Positions 30,097-38,425 of a DNA stretch of 39,588 nucleotides are shown here, piece after piece. The stretch comes from an uncultured archaeon. GTDB lineage: Archaea > Nanobdellota > Nanobdellia > Pacearchaeales > GW2011-AR1. The notes below the pieces were generated by a model that saw nothing but the letters and a program-made list of their open reading frames with translations, was not told where the DNA came from and did not search any database. The stretch is taken from contig CABMGE010000010.1 in NCBI GenBank assembly GCA_902385625.1, forward strand, positions 1 through 39,588, written 5' to 3'. Both the position numbers and the translations under genes were made by a program. Numbering within the stretch: the first letter of the stretch is position 1; each line of letters starts with the position of its first letter.

Positions 30097-31674
30097 TTAT
30101 TTATTTTTATATTTACTTTCTTCAATTTCTCGGAGTTTCATTCTTATTATTTTTCCAGAATTAGTTTTTGGAAGGGACTCTACAAATTCAATTATTTTGG
30201 GATAAGAGTGACCTGCATAATTTTCTTTTACAAACATACTAAGTTCTTCCTTTAGTTTTTCTGTTGGCTCTGTTTTTTCATTTAAGATAATAAAAGCCTT
30301 AAGTATTGCTCCCTTCATTTCATCTGATATCCCTATAACTGCTGCTTCTTTTACAGATTTATTTTTTTGAAGGATATTTTCTATTTCAATTGGAGAAACT
30401 CTTTCCCCAGAAGTTTTAATAATATCATCTTTTCTTCCAATAAAAAAGAAATAACCATCTTTGTCAAGTGTAGCCCCATCATTTGTTCTAAACCATCCTG
30501 CTTTAAAATAATCTTTATACATTTTCTCATGTTTGTAAATACCTGTCATTAAAGAAGGAAAATCAGGCTTAAGTGAAATAGAATCATCTTTTATTCCTGC
30601 AGTTATTCCTGGAATTGCTTTTCCAAGAGTTCCTGGTTTTTTCTTAAGACCAGGCCAGGTTGCAATAACCATTGCACCTGTTTCTGTTTGCCAAAAAGTA
30701 TCATTAATATCTACTCCTAATTTTTTATAAAAATCATATACACTTTTGTTTAAGGCCTCTCCTACTGAACAGACATTTCTGACAAGTTTTAAATCAGAGG
30801 ATTTTATTACTGACTTAAACATCCTAAAAACAGTTGGAGCAGTATAAATGACAGAAATCTTATTTTTTCTCATAAACTCTATCCATTTTTTGGAATCAAA
30901 ATGAGATTCTAAAACATAAATAGAACATCCAATTGACAGTGGAGCAATAATACCATAGATAGTTCCTGTAACCCATCCGGGATGAGCAGTGCACCAATAG
31001 TTATCATTTTCTTTTAAATCTAAAACAAGTTTTGCAGTATAGTGTTGCTGAATTAGTGCTTGACTCGGAATCTCTACTCCTGCAACAGGAGTTCCTGCTG
31101 TTGAAGAAGTAAAAATCATTACAGCAGTGTCAAGTTTATCTTTTAAAACTGCTTTAAATTCACTTGATTGTTTTTTAATTTTATTTTTATATTCATCTTC
31201 ATCTACAACCAGGATATTTTTTAAAGTTGGTATTTTTTTATTAATATCTTTTGGAATTCTTTTGAAAAGTTCTTTATTTGTAATTAAAACATTTGCTTCT
31301 CCCCTCTCAAGCCTTAGCATTAAACCTTCTTCCTGAAATGCTTCAAATAGGGGAAGTGCAATACTTCCTTGTTTTATTGTTCCGAGAGTTGCAATGTACA
31401 TTTCAGGAATTTTAGGAAGAAAAAGAAAGATTCTAGAATCTTTTTTAATCTGAAGCTCATTTAACATGTTTGCAAATTTATTTATTTCTTCTTCTAATTG
31501 TTTGTAAGTATAGGTAATTATTTTTCCTTGTTCATTTTCAAAAGACAAGGCTAATTTATCAGGTGTTTTTTTAGAATGCCTGTCAACACAAGATTCAAGA
31601 ATATTCATTTTATCATCATGGAGGATTATATCTTTTTCATGTTCTTTCCAAAGAGGATTGTAAGACGATTTCAT
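30097..31674 (-). CDS. AMP-forming acyl-CoA synthetase (acetyl-CoA-synthetase-like)
   Basis: A 525-residue member of the AMP-binding family, which joins a carboxylic acid to CoA through an acyl-adenylate. It has the WQTETGAM core, GWFRTNDGATLDKDGYFFFIGRKDDIIK with the hinge region, and the C-terminal LPKTNSGKIIR with the catalytic Lys. The phosphate loop is unusual: FTSSTAGTPVAG where TSGTTGKPKG is standard, so its lysine is missing. It is shorter than typical acetyl-CoA synthetase (about 650). The acid cannot be predicted. It is the last gene of a six-gene minus-strand operon and starts one base after the peptidase gene stops. Confidence 0.88.
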   Translation of the reverse strand: MKSSYNPLWKEHEKDIILHDDKMNILESCVDRHSKKTPDKLALSFENEQGKIITYTYKQLEEEINKFANMLNELQIKKDSRIFLFLPKIPEMYIATLGTIKQGSIALPLFEAFQEEGLMLRLERGEANVLITNKELFKRIPKDINKKIPTLKNILVVDEDEYKNKIKKQSSEFKAVLKDKLDTAVMIFTSSTAGTPVAGVEIPSQALIQQHYTAKLVLDLKENDNYWCTAHPGWVTGTIYGIIAPLSIGCSIYVLESHFDSKKWIEFMRKNKISVIYTAPTVFRMFKSVIKSSDLKLVRNVCSVGEALNKSVYDFYKKLGVDINDTFWQTETGAMVIATWPGLKKKPGTLGKAIPGITAGIKDDSISLKPDFPSLMTGIYKHEKMYKDYFKAGWFRTNDGATLDKDGYFFFIGRKDDIIKTSGERVSPIEIENILQKNKSVKEAAVIGISDEMKGAILKAFIILNEKTEPTEKLKEELSMFVKENYAGHSYPKIIEFVESLPKTNSGKIIRMKLREIEESKYKNK

Positions 31675-31675
31675 T

Positions 31676-32287
31676 TTACTTTATTAGTCTTGATTCATTT
31701 CCGTTTATGAGCAGTGCCTGACCATCAGGAAGTCCAAGAATTTGATATTTAACTTTTTTTCTAAAACCATTTACCTCGGTTTTTAATTTATCAGTAAAGT
31801 GAGGAAAAACAACAATATCTGTTAAGTTGAGTCCTGTTGTTTCTTTAAGATTCACGCTATTTTCATCTGCATCAGTTCCCCAACCTGCTGACTCAATATC
31901 AGGACCTGCAACAATACTTCCTGCACTAACTCCAACATAAACCCCACCTTTTTTCATATAGGCCTTTAGCTTTTGTGAGAACTTTTTTTCCTTTAATTTT
32001 TTTAGCAGGTAAAAAGTATTTCCGCCTCCTAAATAAATAGCATCAAAATCCATCATTTCTGCGTCTGTAAGGCTTGTATTGTTTTGTTTGTATATTGAAA
32101 TATTTTCCTCTTTTATACCAAGATCACAAAGTTCTTTTATTGGCCGCTCCAAATATAATCTCTCTTTTTCCATTGCTCCTGAAATTAAGAGAATTAGGAT
32201 ATCAGATGCAGGTTTTCCAACTAAGTTTAAAAATTCCTGACTTATTTTCTGGTCTCCCAAACCTGAAGATGTTAAAAGTAGTTTCAT
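31676..32287 (-). CDS. S51 peptidase (peptidase E / cyanophycinase-like)
   Basis: A 203-residue serine peptidase of family S51. The nucleophile elbow GVSAGS has Ser121, with a preceding YLGGGNTF loop (85-92), and HFTDK carries the likely active-site His. Members include aspartyl dipeptidase (PepE), which cleaves after N-terminal Asp, and cyanophycinase. Length and order fit PepE best. Its start overlaps the stop of the radical SAM gene by 4 bases and its stop lies one base before the synthetase start, so it is fully embedded in the operon. Confidence 0.85.
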   Translation of the reverse strand: MKLLLTSSGLGDQKISQEFLNLVGKPASDILILLISGAMEKERLYLERPIKELCDLGIKEENISIYKQNNTSLTDAEMMDFDAIYLGGGNTFYLLKKLKEKKFSQKLKAYMKKGGVYVGVSAGSIVAGPDIESAGWGTDADENSVNLKETTGLNLTDIVVFPHFTDKLKTEVNGFRKKVKYQILGLPDGQALLINGNESRLIK

Positions 32288-32967
32288 ATTGGCATATATT
32301 TTCTAAGTATTATATTTTCTTTTTTTATTCCAAGATATATTGCGAATTTAATATAATCCTCTTTTTTTCTTGATTTAATTTTTTTATCTTGAAAGTCTAT
32401 AACAAAACTAACATAAGTAGCCATTTTAAGTCTTTGGGAGTCTTTTATGAACTGTATTAACCTCTTAAATGCATCCTTAAATTTCGGCTGGCATAGGTCA
32501 TCATATTCTTTTTTATTTATTGCATTTAATGAGATTCTTATTTGATCGAGACCAGCTTCTTTTAATTTTTCAGCAGAGTTTTTGTACATGCAGTCAACAA
32601 GGCCATTTGTATCAACCCTTATAATGATTTTTGGATACTTTTTCTTTATATTTTTAATTAGCATAAGAACTTTTGGAAGATAGATTAATGGTTCTCCAAG
32701 CCCAATTATTGCTATTTCCTGGTCATTAGGCCTAATTTCTTTTTTTAATTTTCTCATTATCTCTTCAACTGAAGGAGATTTTTTCAAATAAAGAGAAGAA
32801 TTTGCTTTTTTCTCATAGATATTTGGTTTTCCCAGGTCTTCTTTTTTTCTTGGCCTTCCACAGAATATGCAATCATTATTACAAGAATAATTTGATATTA
32901 GATTAATATATACTATACTTCCCGGATATGCAGGCGTTTCAAACCTATAAACTATTTTTCCTTTCAT
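32284..32967 (-). CDS. Radical SAM protein, TatD-associated type
   Basis: A 227-residue short radical SAM protein with Cys29, Cys33 and Cys36 in SCNNDCIFCGR binding a [4Fe-4S] cluster. The context IVYINLISNYSC resembles the small radical SAM family often found next to TatD genes. GLGEPLIY is the glycine-rich SAM-binding part, and RVDTNGL and RISLNAIN are the later barrel strands. No TatD gene is in this operon and the substrate is unknown. It overlaps its upstream and downstream neighbours by 4 bases each. Confidence 0.8.
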   Translation of the reverse strand: MKGKIVYRFETPAYPGSIVYINLISNYSCNNDCIFCGRPRKKEDLGKPNIYEKKANSSLYLKKSPSVEEIMRKLKKEIRPNDQEIAIIGLGEPLIYLPKVLMLIKNIKKKYPKIIIRVDTNGLVDCMYKNSAEKLKEAGLDQIRISLNAINKKEYDDLCQPKFKDAFKRLIQFIKDSQRLKMATYVSFVIDFQDKKIKSRKKEDYIKFAIYLGIKKENIILRKYMPI

Positions 32968-33344
32968 TTTTTTATCCCTAACTTTTTAATTTCAACAGAT
33001 GTTTGATAGATAAATGCTGACGCATTCCCCCATACGATAAACAACCATAAGGGAATATTTATAAAATTTGTATAAGAATAACTCCAGACATTATGATCTA
33101 CTGCAATAATTTCTGCAACAGCCCCAAATACCCCCCCAAAAATAAAGATAATAAGAGTTCTTCCAGACTTCCATTTGACGAGTCCAATAATACTTATTAA
33201 TACAACAAGAAGAAAGGTTAATAAAATATTTTTTTTAAATAAAATAGGGAATAATAAAGTAAATACTGCAAATAACAGATTAAACAGAATATTTTTCCAT
33301 TCTTTCTTTATTTTTTTTATTTCATTTTTAGCCTTATTTGCCAT
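32964..33344 (-). CDS. Small integral membrane protein
   Basis: A 126-residue protein with a basic N-terminal 15 residues and about four hydrophobic helices. The third and fourth helices carry GGVFGAVAEIIAVDHNVWSY and IPLWLFIVWGNA. The spaced Glu, Asp-His, Trp-x-Tyr and Pro-x-Trp suggest a conserved membrane site, and similar motifs occur in several uncharacterised families. I do not name one. Its start overlaps the Nudix gene by 11 bases and its stop overlaps the radical SAM start by 4 bases. Confidence 0.65.
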   Translation of the reverse strand: MANKAKNEIKKIKKEWKNILFNLLFAVFTLLFPILFKKNILLTFLLVVLISIIGLVKWKSGRTLIIFIFGGVFGAVAEIIAVDHNVWSYSYTNFINIPLWLFIVWGNASAFIYQTSVEIKKLGIKK

Positions 33345-33774
33345 TCATCAACTCCTTATTTACATAATTAAGACATACTTTTTTATCTGGAAAGGTTAAA
33401 ATTGAAAAAGCCTTGTCAAATGGAAGCCATTTGTATCCTGAGTGCTCTCTTTTGTCAAACTTAATTGTTTTAGTTTTTATTTCTGAAGAAAACAATTGAT
33501 AAGACTGGCCAATAAAGCCTTTTCTATCAGGATATTCACGATCATATTTGTATTTCCCAGTTATTTTATATGACTTTAACTTGACTGCGTTTTCTCCTGT
33601 TTCTTCAAAAAATTCCCTTATTGCAGCTTCTTTTAATGATTCGCTATTTTCAGCTCCTCCTTTTGGAAACTCCCATCCAATCCAGTGAAGCTTTCTTTTT
33701 AGAAGCAAATATAAAATCTTGCCTTTTTCTCTTCTGTAAGTTACAATAAAAACTCCTTTTCTGTATTTTCCCAT
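33334..33774 (-). CDS. Nudix hydrolase
   Basis: A 146-residue protein with a full Nudix box, Gly39-x5-Glu45-x7-REFFEETGE (53-61), which binds Mg2+ and cleaves nucleoside diphosphate-linked compounds. The preceding WEFPKGG and the later YKWLPFDKA are as in diadenosine tetraphosphate (Ap4A) hydrolases, though the substrate is not certain. It sits second in the operon, 2 bases after the cupin gene. A role in cleaning up adenylated by-products of the operon's AMP-forming ligase is possible but speculative. Confidence 0.88.
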   Translation of the reverse strand: MGKYRKGVFIVTYRREKGKILYLLLKRKLHWIGWEFPKGGAENSESLKEAAIREFFEETGENAVKLKSYKITGKYKYDREYPDRKGFIGQSYQLFSSEIKTKTIKFDKREHSGYKWLPFDKAFSILTFPDKKVCLNYVNKELMNGK

Positions 33775-33776
33775 AT

Positions 33777-34214
33777 TTACCTCTTATTTATTAAAGAACC
33801 CTCGTAGGTTTTACTCATGATAATGCACACATATATTCCTTTTCCTTTTATTGCTTTCATTTTATGAGGGATGCCTTTTGGAAGATAAACAGTTGAAGGA
33901 GAAGATACAATATATTTTTCATCTTCAATCCATAGTTCATAAGTTAATTTGGAATTTTCGCTTAATATTAAATTTATCTCATCGCAATTGTGAGTATGAT
34001 ACTTTACATAATCCGGAACTTTTTTTGGCAGTTTTTTTATAATATGAACCGCAAGATGGTAATTTGAACCTGGCAGAATTGTCTTAATGTCTGGAAAAGT
34101 AGAATCATCTTGCATTAAAAATCGCTTTAATGGAGCTTTCATATGATAAGGAATATTTTCTAAAGGCTGATCTATTCCTTTTTTAATTAAAAATGAATAT
34201 TTCCCCTTTTTCAT
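33777..34214 (-). CDS. Cupin-fold protein
   Basis: A 145-residue single-domain cupin. Motif 1 is H73-T-H75-x3-E79 in YHTHNCDEI and motif 2 has LPKGIPHKMKA with its His near 117. Together they would hold one metal ion. Cupins range from enzymes to sugar-binding proteins, so function stays open. It opens the six-gene minus-strand operon, with a TATA box 23-31 bases before its ATG. Confidence 0.78.
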   Translation of the reverse strand: MKKGKYSFLIKKGIDQPLENIPYHMKAPLKRFLMQDDSTFPDIKTILPGSNYHLAVHIIKKLPKKVPDYVKYHTHNCDEINLILSENSKLTYELWIEDEKYIVSSPSTVYLPKGIPHKMKAIKGKGIYVCIIMSKTYEGSLINKR

Positions 34215-34236
34215 ATTATTTAATAACCTAGATATT

Positions 34237-34245
34237 ATTTAAATA
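34237..34245 (-). promoter_or_regulatory. TATA box for the cupin-to-synthetase operon
   Basis: TATTTAAAT on the minus strand lies 23-31 bases before the ATG at 34214, predicting a leaderless first gene. Confidence 0.6.
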
Positions 34246-34269
34246 TGACGGAGAGGAATCATCCATAAA

Positions 34270-34280
34270 CTTTAAATAAA
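34270..34280 (+). promoter_or_regulatory. TATA box for the oxidoreductase operon
   Basis: CTTTAAATAAA lies 37-47 bases before the ATG at 34317. This leaves a leader of about 15 bases that includes GGTGA (34309-34313), so this operon uses a ribosome site. Confidence 0.55.
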
Positions 34281-34316
34281 GAGTTTTGACTTATATTATT
34301 AGCATAAAGGTGATAC

Positions 34317-35867
34317 ATGAGACTTAATATTTTAATTGGAGGAAGAGCTGGACAGGGAATTAACAAGGTTTCTCAGATTGTTTCAAGAGTTTTAAATAAA
34401 CGAGGTTATTATACATTTAACTATCGCGACTATCCAAGCCTTATTCGTGGAGGGCATAATTTTAATATTTTATCAATTTCAGATAAAAAAATAGGAAGTC
34501 ATGAATCAAAACTTGACTTTATTATTGCACTTGATGAAAAAACAGTTGAATTGCACAAAAAGGAATTGAAAAAAGAAGGAGTTGTTATTGGATGCAATGA
34601 GTTTTGCGATATTGGAAGAAATGCCAACATTGCACAAGCAGGAGCCTTAATTAAAATACTTGGAATTGAAAATTCTGCTCTAATTGATGAAATAAAAAAA
34701 GAATTTGGAGAGAATAAAGAAGCATTTGATGCTGCTGAAAAAGGATATAAATCAAAGAAGTCAATTTTTAACCTTCCAAAACTAAAAAATCAAATAACAA
34801 TCATTAGTGGAAGTCAGGCAATTTCACAAGGTGCAATTAATTCTGGAATAAATCTTTATATTGCTTATCCAATGACTCCTGCAACTGCCGTGATGCATGA
34901 ACTAGCTGCAAAAGAAACAGAAAATGGACATATAGTCTTTGAAGCTGAAAATGAAATCTCTGTTGCAAATGCAGGACTTGGTGCAAGTTTTGCAGGAGCA
35001 AAAGTTATGGTAGGTACATCTGGAGGAGGTTATGATTTAATGACTGAAGCACTAAGTTTTCAGGGAATGGCTGAAATTCCATTAGTAGTTTATCTAGCAT
35101 CAAGACCTGGTCCTGGAACAGGAATTCCAACTTATTCATTACAAGATGATTTAGATATTGCACTTCGCGGAGGCCATGGAGAGTTTCCAAGAATTGTTAT
35201 TGCTCCTGGAGATCCGATTGAATGTATTGAAAAAACAAACGAGGCTTTTTATCTTTCTGAAAAATTCAATGTATTATCGATAATACTTTCTGATAAGCAT
35301 CTGGCAGAAAGCGAATTTTCAACAGATGGAAAATTAAATAAGATTTTAGATGTAAAGGTTAAACGAAAAGTTCCAGGTGAAGGAATAATTAAAGCAACAA
35401 GTTATGAACATGATAAATTTGGAAATACAACTGAAAGTCCTGGTATTGCTAAAATTGCTGCAGATAACCGTTTAAAAAAATATGAAGAAATAAAAAAAGA
35501 ATGCAAAAAAATGGAAATGATTAAAATTTTTGGAAATCCCAAGGCTAAAAATCTTATTATTGGGTGGGGAAGCACAAAAACAGTTATTTTAGATGCACTT
35601 GACTCAATTGACTCTTCAATTGAAAATCAATCAAAAGGAAAATGGAAATTTTTACAAGTTCTATACATGAAACCATTATCAGATGAAATAAAAAAAGAAA
35701 TTGAAAAAGCAAACAAAGTAATTTTAGTTGAACAAAATGTTACAGGGCAACTTGGAAGACTTATCAGAGAAAAAACAGGAATTGCAATTAAAAACAGAAT
35801 TTTAAAATACGATGGAAAGCCTTTTACAAGTGATGAACTAAAAGAGGAGATACTTGACATAAAATGA
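34317..35867 (+). CDS. korA: 2-oxoacid:ferredoxin oxidoreductase, fused gamma-alpha subunit
   Basis: A 516-residue protein with an N-terminal gamma domain (about 1-165; GGRAGQG at 8-14, then YPSLIRGGHN). It is fused to the alpha domain, with YPMTPAT, FEAENEISVANAGLGASFAGAK, GTSGGGYDLMTEALSF and PGPGTG. With the beta subunit it oxidatively decarboxylates a 2-oxoacid to its CoA ester and reduces ferredoxin. The fused order is typical of the 2-oxoglutarate (Kor) group, but 2-oxoisovalerate and pyruvate enzymes of similar build exist. The stop overlaps the beta start (ATGA). No ferredoxin-type delta subunit is present. The symbol is provisional. Confidence 0.9.
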   Translation: MRLNILIGGRAGQGINKVSQIVSRVLNKRGYYTFNYRDYPSLIRGGHNFNILSISDKKIGSHESKLDFIIALDEKTVELHKKELKKEGVVIGCNEFCDIGRNANIAQAGALIKILGIENSALIDEIKKEFGENKEAFDAAEKGYKSKKSIFNLPKLKNQITIISGSQAISQGAINSGINLYIAYPMTPATAVMHELAAKETENGHIVFEAENEISVANAGLGASFAGAKVMVGTSGGGYDLMTEALSFQGMAEIPLVVYLASRPGPGTGIPTYSLQDDLDIALRGGHGEFPRIVIAPGDPIECIEKTNEAFYLSEKFNVLSIILSDKHLAESEFSTDGKLNKILDVKVKRKVPGEGIIKATSYEHDKFGNTTESPGIAKIAADNRLKKYEEIKKECKKMEMIKIFGNPKAKNLIIGWGSTKTVILDALDSIDSSIENQSKGKWKFLQVLYMKPLSDEIKKEIEKANKVILVEQNVTGQLGRLIREKTGIAIKNRILKYDGKPFTSDELKEEILDIK

Positions 35868-36784
35868 AAACGCAGATAAGAAAGAAATATGATGATGAAA
35901 ATGGTGAAGAGAATCAAATGGTTAAACCTAAACTAAAATCTGTTGCAGTAACTGTTCCTTTGCCTGTTGTTGGAACAACTCAGGAAATAACATGGTGTCC
36001 TGGATGCCCTAACTTTTTAGTTTTAGCTGCTTGGAAGAATGCACTAACTAATTTAATCAAACAAGGATATCTTCAAGAAAATTTTGCAATGTGCGCTGGA
36101 ATTGGATGTCATCCTAAGATTTATGATTACTTAAACATCTCTGGAGTTTATGGACTTCATGGAAGAGTACTTCCTGTTTGCCTTGGAATGAAACTTGGAA
36201 ATCCAAATTTGAAAGTGCTTGGTTTTTCAGGAGATGGTGATGCTTATGCTGAGGGTATGGAACATTTCATACATGCTGCAAGATATAATGCAGATATAAC
36301 TTATTTTGTTGCAAATAATCAGAGTTTTGCTCTAACAACAGGACAATCAACACCCACATCTGCTAAAGGATTTAAGAGCAAGGCAGAACCTGATGGAGAA
36401 TATAATATGCCGCTTAATCCGATTAAACTTGCTTTGGCTGCTGGGGCTAGTTTTGTTGCAAGAATTAATCCCAAAGACATTCCCCATACTCAAGAAATAA
36501 TTGAGAAAGCAATAAAACATAAAGGATTTGCTTTTATTGAATCTATTCAGGATTGTTTGATATTTGATCAAAATCCTGGAAGAGATAAATTAATGTACAA
36601 AATTGATAATGGAAAAGATATGAAAAAAGCAATGGAGATTGCAGATTCCTGGGACTATAATAGTAAAACTGCAAAAATTCCTATTGGAATTATCTATCAA
36701 GAAGAAAAGCCAATACTTGAAGAAAAATGGCCGCAACTTAGAAAACTTAGGGATAATAAGATTAGTTGGAAGAATTCTAAATAA
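35864..36784 (+). CDS. korB: 2-oxoacid:ferredoxin oxidoreductase, beta subunit
   Basis: A 306-residue subunit carrying thiamine diphosphate and one [4Fe-4S] cluster. Cluster cysteines are Cys45 and Cys48 (WCPGC), one in CAGIGC (77 or 82) and one late (SIQDC). The thiamine motif runs from GDGD (123-126) to NN (151-152). The gene starts 4 bases inside the end of the alpha gene. An in-frame ATG at 35918 would drop 18 non-conserved residues and could be the true start. It ends flush against a convergent small gene, with no base between the two stop codons. Confidence 0.92.
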   Translation: MKTQIRKKYDDENGEENQMVKPKLKSVAVTVPLPVVGTTQEITWCPGCPNFLVLAAWKNALTNLIKQGYLQENFAMCAGIGCHPKIYDYLNISGVYGLHGRVLPVCLGMKLGNPNLKVLGFSGDGDAYAEGMEHFIHAARYNADITYFVANNQSFALTTGQSTPTSAKGFKSKAEPDGEYNMPLNPIKLALAAGASFVARINPKDIPHTQEIIEKAIKHKGFAFIESIQDCLIFDQNPGRDKLMYKIDNGKDMKKAMEIADSWDYNSKTAKIPIGIIYQEEKPILEEKWPQLRKLRDNKISWKNSK

Positions 36785-37009
36785 CTATCTTCTAGGAATT
36801 ATATGAGTTCTACCCATAGGATATTTTTCTAATTCATTAGATAATTTCTCAAAATAACAGTCTGAATGTACTTCTTGCCCCAGGTAAATTTCAGGCGGAT
36901 GTGGATCACTTAGATTAATGGGCTGATCACATAAACCACAGGCAGGAGAAAAAAGTCTTTCTATTTCTTCTGTTGTCAATTTAACCAATTCATTACCTGA
37001 CATTGCCAT
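36785..37009 (-). CDS. Small zinc-finger-like protein
   Basis: A 74-residue protein with CGLC (about 24-27) and a later HSDC (about 48-51). Together these form a C-x2-C...H-x2-C zinc site like a single treble-clef or LIM-type finger. The ends are polar and no catalytic site is visible. A second in-frame ATG at 37003 is an equally good start. It converges on the oxidoreductase beta gene. Function unknown. Confidence 0.65.
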   Translation of the reverse strand: MAMSGNELVKLTTEEIERLFSPACGLCDQPINLSDPHPPEIYLGQEVHSDCYFEKLSNELEKYPMGRTHIIPRR

Positions 37010-37120
37010 TTTAATTTATCCCTAATTTATAAATCAATTTTATTTGAGTTAATAAAGATTATTGCAGAAATATAGAATAATATAAATATTAGTGATTTCT
37101 ATAAAAAGTAAGGGGTGAAA

Positions 37121-37567
37121 ATGGAAAACGCAATTAAATTTTTTTATATATCATTTATTGTAATTGGAATTGTCCTAATAGGGTTAAGTGCATATCTTGT
37201 AGTTAATACTAATAAAAATATAAAAAATTCAATAGAAACCACAGGTACGATTGAAAAGTTGAGTAGCGGTGGTTATACTATAAAGTTTTATACAAAAAAT
37301 CAAGAGGAAATTCAGTTATATTCTATATTTATTAATATTGTTTCAAAATTCAAGGATAATAAAGAGGTTGGAGTATTTTATAAGGAAGATAATCCACAAG
37401 ATGCTAGAATAAAATCAATTATATTTTTATGGGGCGTTCCAGTAATGACCTTAATTGTTGGACTTATTTTAATAATCATGAGTATTTTTAAGTTATTGAA
37501 AACTAAATTAAATGAGAATGAAAATACAAATAAGGAAAATTACTTAGGACATTCACCTTCAGTATAA
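37121..37567 (+). CDS. DUF3592-like membrane protein
   Basis: 148 residues from the ATG at 37121, preferred to an in-frame GTG at 37115 because AGGGGTGA lies just before it. A membrane helix (about 8-28) is followed by a beta-rich outer or cytosolic domain (TTGTIEKLSSGGYTIKFYT, then VGVFYKEDNPQDARI). A second helix (about 100-123) and an Asn/Glu-rich tail complete it. Two helices around such a domain with the VGVFYKEDNP-type strand match DUF3592. Function is unknown. Its end overlaps the convergent Cys-rich gene by 28 bases. Confidence 0.65.
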   Translation: MENAIKFFYISFIVIGIVLIGLSAYLVVNTNKNIKNSIETTGTIEKLSSGGYTIKFYTKNQEEIQLYSIFINIVSKFKDNKEVGVFYKEDNPQDARIKSIIFLWGVPVMTLIVGLILIIMSIFKLLKTKLNENENTNKENYLGHSPSV

Positions 37568-37854
37568 TATTCTACTTTTTCATCTGCACATGCAACACAG
37601 GGATTTGAAAATGTTTGTGCACAAGGATATTTTAAGCATTTAATAGAATTATTGAACCAACCACAAGTTGCCGAATAATACATTGGACATATTTCTGCTT
37701 TCTTTTGCTTAGGAGTACAATAAGTTTTTTTATCTGTAGAGCAGTTTTCTTCCCAAGCCATTAAACATTTTTGCTTTTCCTCACACCAGGAGTAACCTGC
37801 AGAAACAATGCATCCATGAGCATCTTTGTCTCCTCCAACTACAGGAGGATTCAT
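37540..37854 (-). CDS. Cys-rich module, in-frame continuation of upstream gene
   Basis: 104 residues from an ATG at 37854. It begins with GGDKDAHGCIVSAGYSWCEEKQKC and continues with about ten more cysteines. The GGDKD-x-HGC...AGYSW module also occurs in the gene just upstream. There is no signal peptide of its own. The frame upstream of the ATG is open for 15 more codons, back to the TAA that ends that gene. It therefore most likely is the second half of one secreted protein, now cut by a stop. If it is translated alone the product would stay inside the cell, unlike its relatives. Confidence 0.6.
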   Translation of the reverse strand: MNPPVVGGDKDAHGCIVSAGYSWCEEKQKCLMAWEENCSTDKKTYCTPKQKKAEICPMYYSATCGWFNNSIKCLKYPCAQTFSNPCVACADEKVEYYTEGECPK

Positions 37855-37899
37855 GTCAGTATACCAAGTTTCATTAAAACCAATGCTTTTACAGAAATC

Positions 37900-38367
37900 T
37901 TATGTATTGCAACTTAAAGAGCTACAAACCTCGCATGGAGGACAAACAGCACAATTAGATCGACAATCTGAATAAGTATAATTTTTACAATCTTTAAATA
38001 CATATTTCCAGTCATTTAATTCAATTGTCATTTTATTCTGATTATCATTTCTTTGAATTTCAACTTTAAAGCATCCAGAACATTCCAAGGCTTTTACTTC
38101 GAGTATTGTAACAGGATAACTTATAGGCCCAATTGCAACTTTTGCTGCTTCTTTTTTATTACTGTCTAGCTCCCATTCCCTTATGCAGGCTCCAATAGAA
38201 CTATTCCAAGAATATCCAGCAGGACCAAGACAGCCATGAGAATCTTTGTCTCCTCCGATTATATTTTGCGAATTTCCTTCTTTAATATAGGAGTAAGTCA
38301 TTAAAGCGCCAAGTATTACAATGAGAATAGTAAGCATTAAAGTTAAGTCCAGATATTTATTTTTCAT
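37900..38367 (-). CDS. Anchored Cys-rich protein ending at an in-frame TAA
   Basis: 155 residues from the ATG at 38367; an in-frame TTG at 38376 lies nine bases upstream. An N-terminal membrane anchor (about 8-28) is followed by a GGDKDSHGC...AGYSW module, a strand-rich middle and a cluster of cysteines (CRSNCAVCPPCEVCSSLSC). A TAA at 37900-37902 follows almost at once. The frame then stays open into the next module (DFCKSIGFNETWYTD, then the ORF at 37854). The intact ancestral protein would be about 274 residues. Probably an extracellular, disulfide-rich protein of unknown role. Confidence 0.6.
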   Translation of the reverse strand: MKNKYLDLTLMLTILIVILGALMTYSYIKEGNSQNIIGGDKDSHGCLGPAGYSWNSSIGACIREWELDSNKKEAAKVAIGPISYPVTILEVKALECSGCFKVEIQRNDNQNKMTIELNDWKYVFKDCKNYTYSDCRSNCAVCPPCEVCSSLSCNT

Positions 38368-38425
38368 AATATACAAAGACCTAGCAGCTATTTAAATAAT
38401 TTTATAACTTCAAATAAAATTGAAG

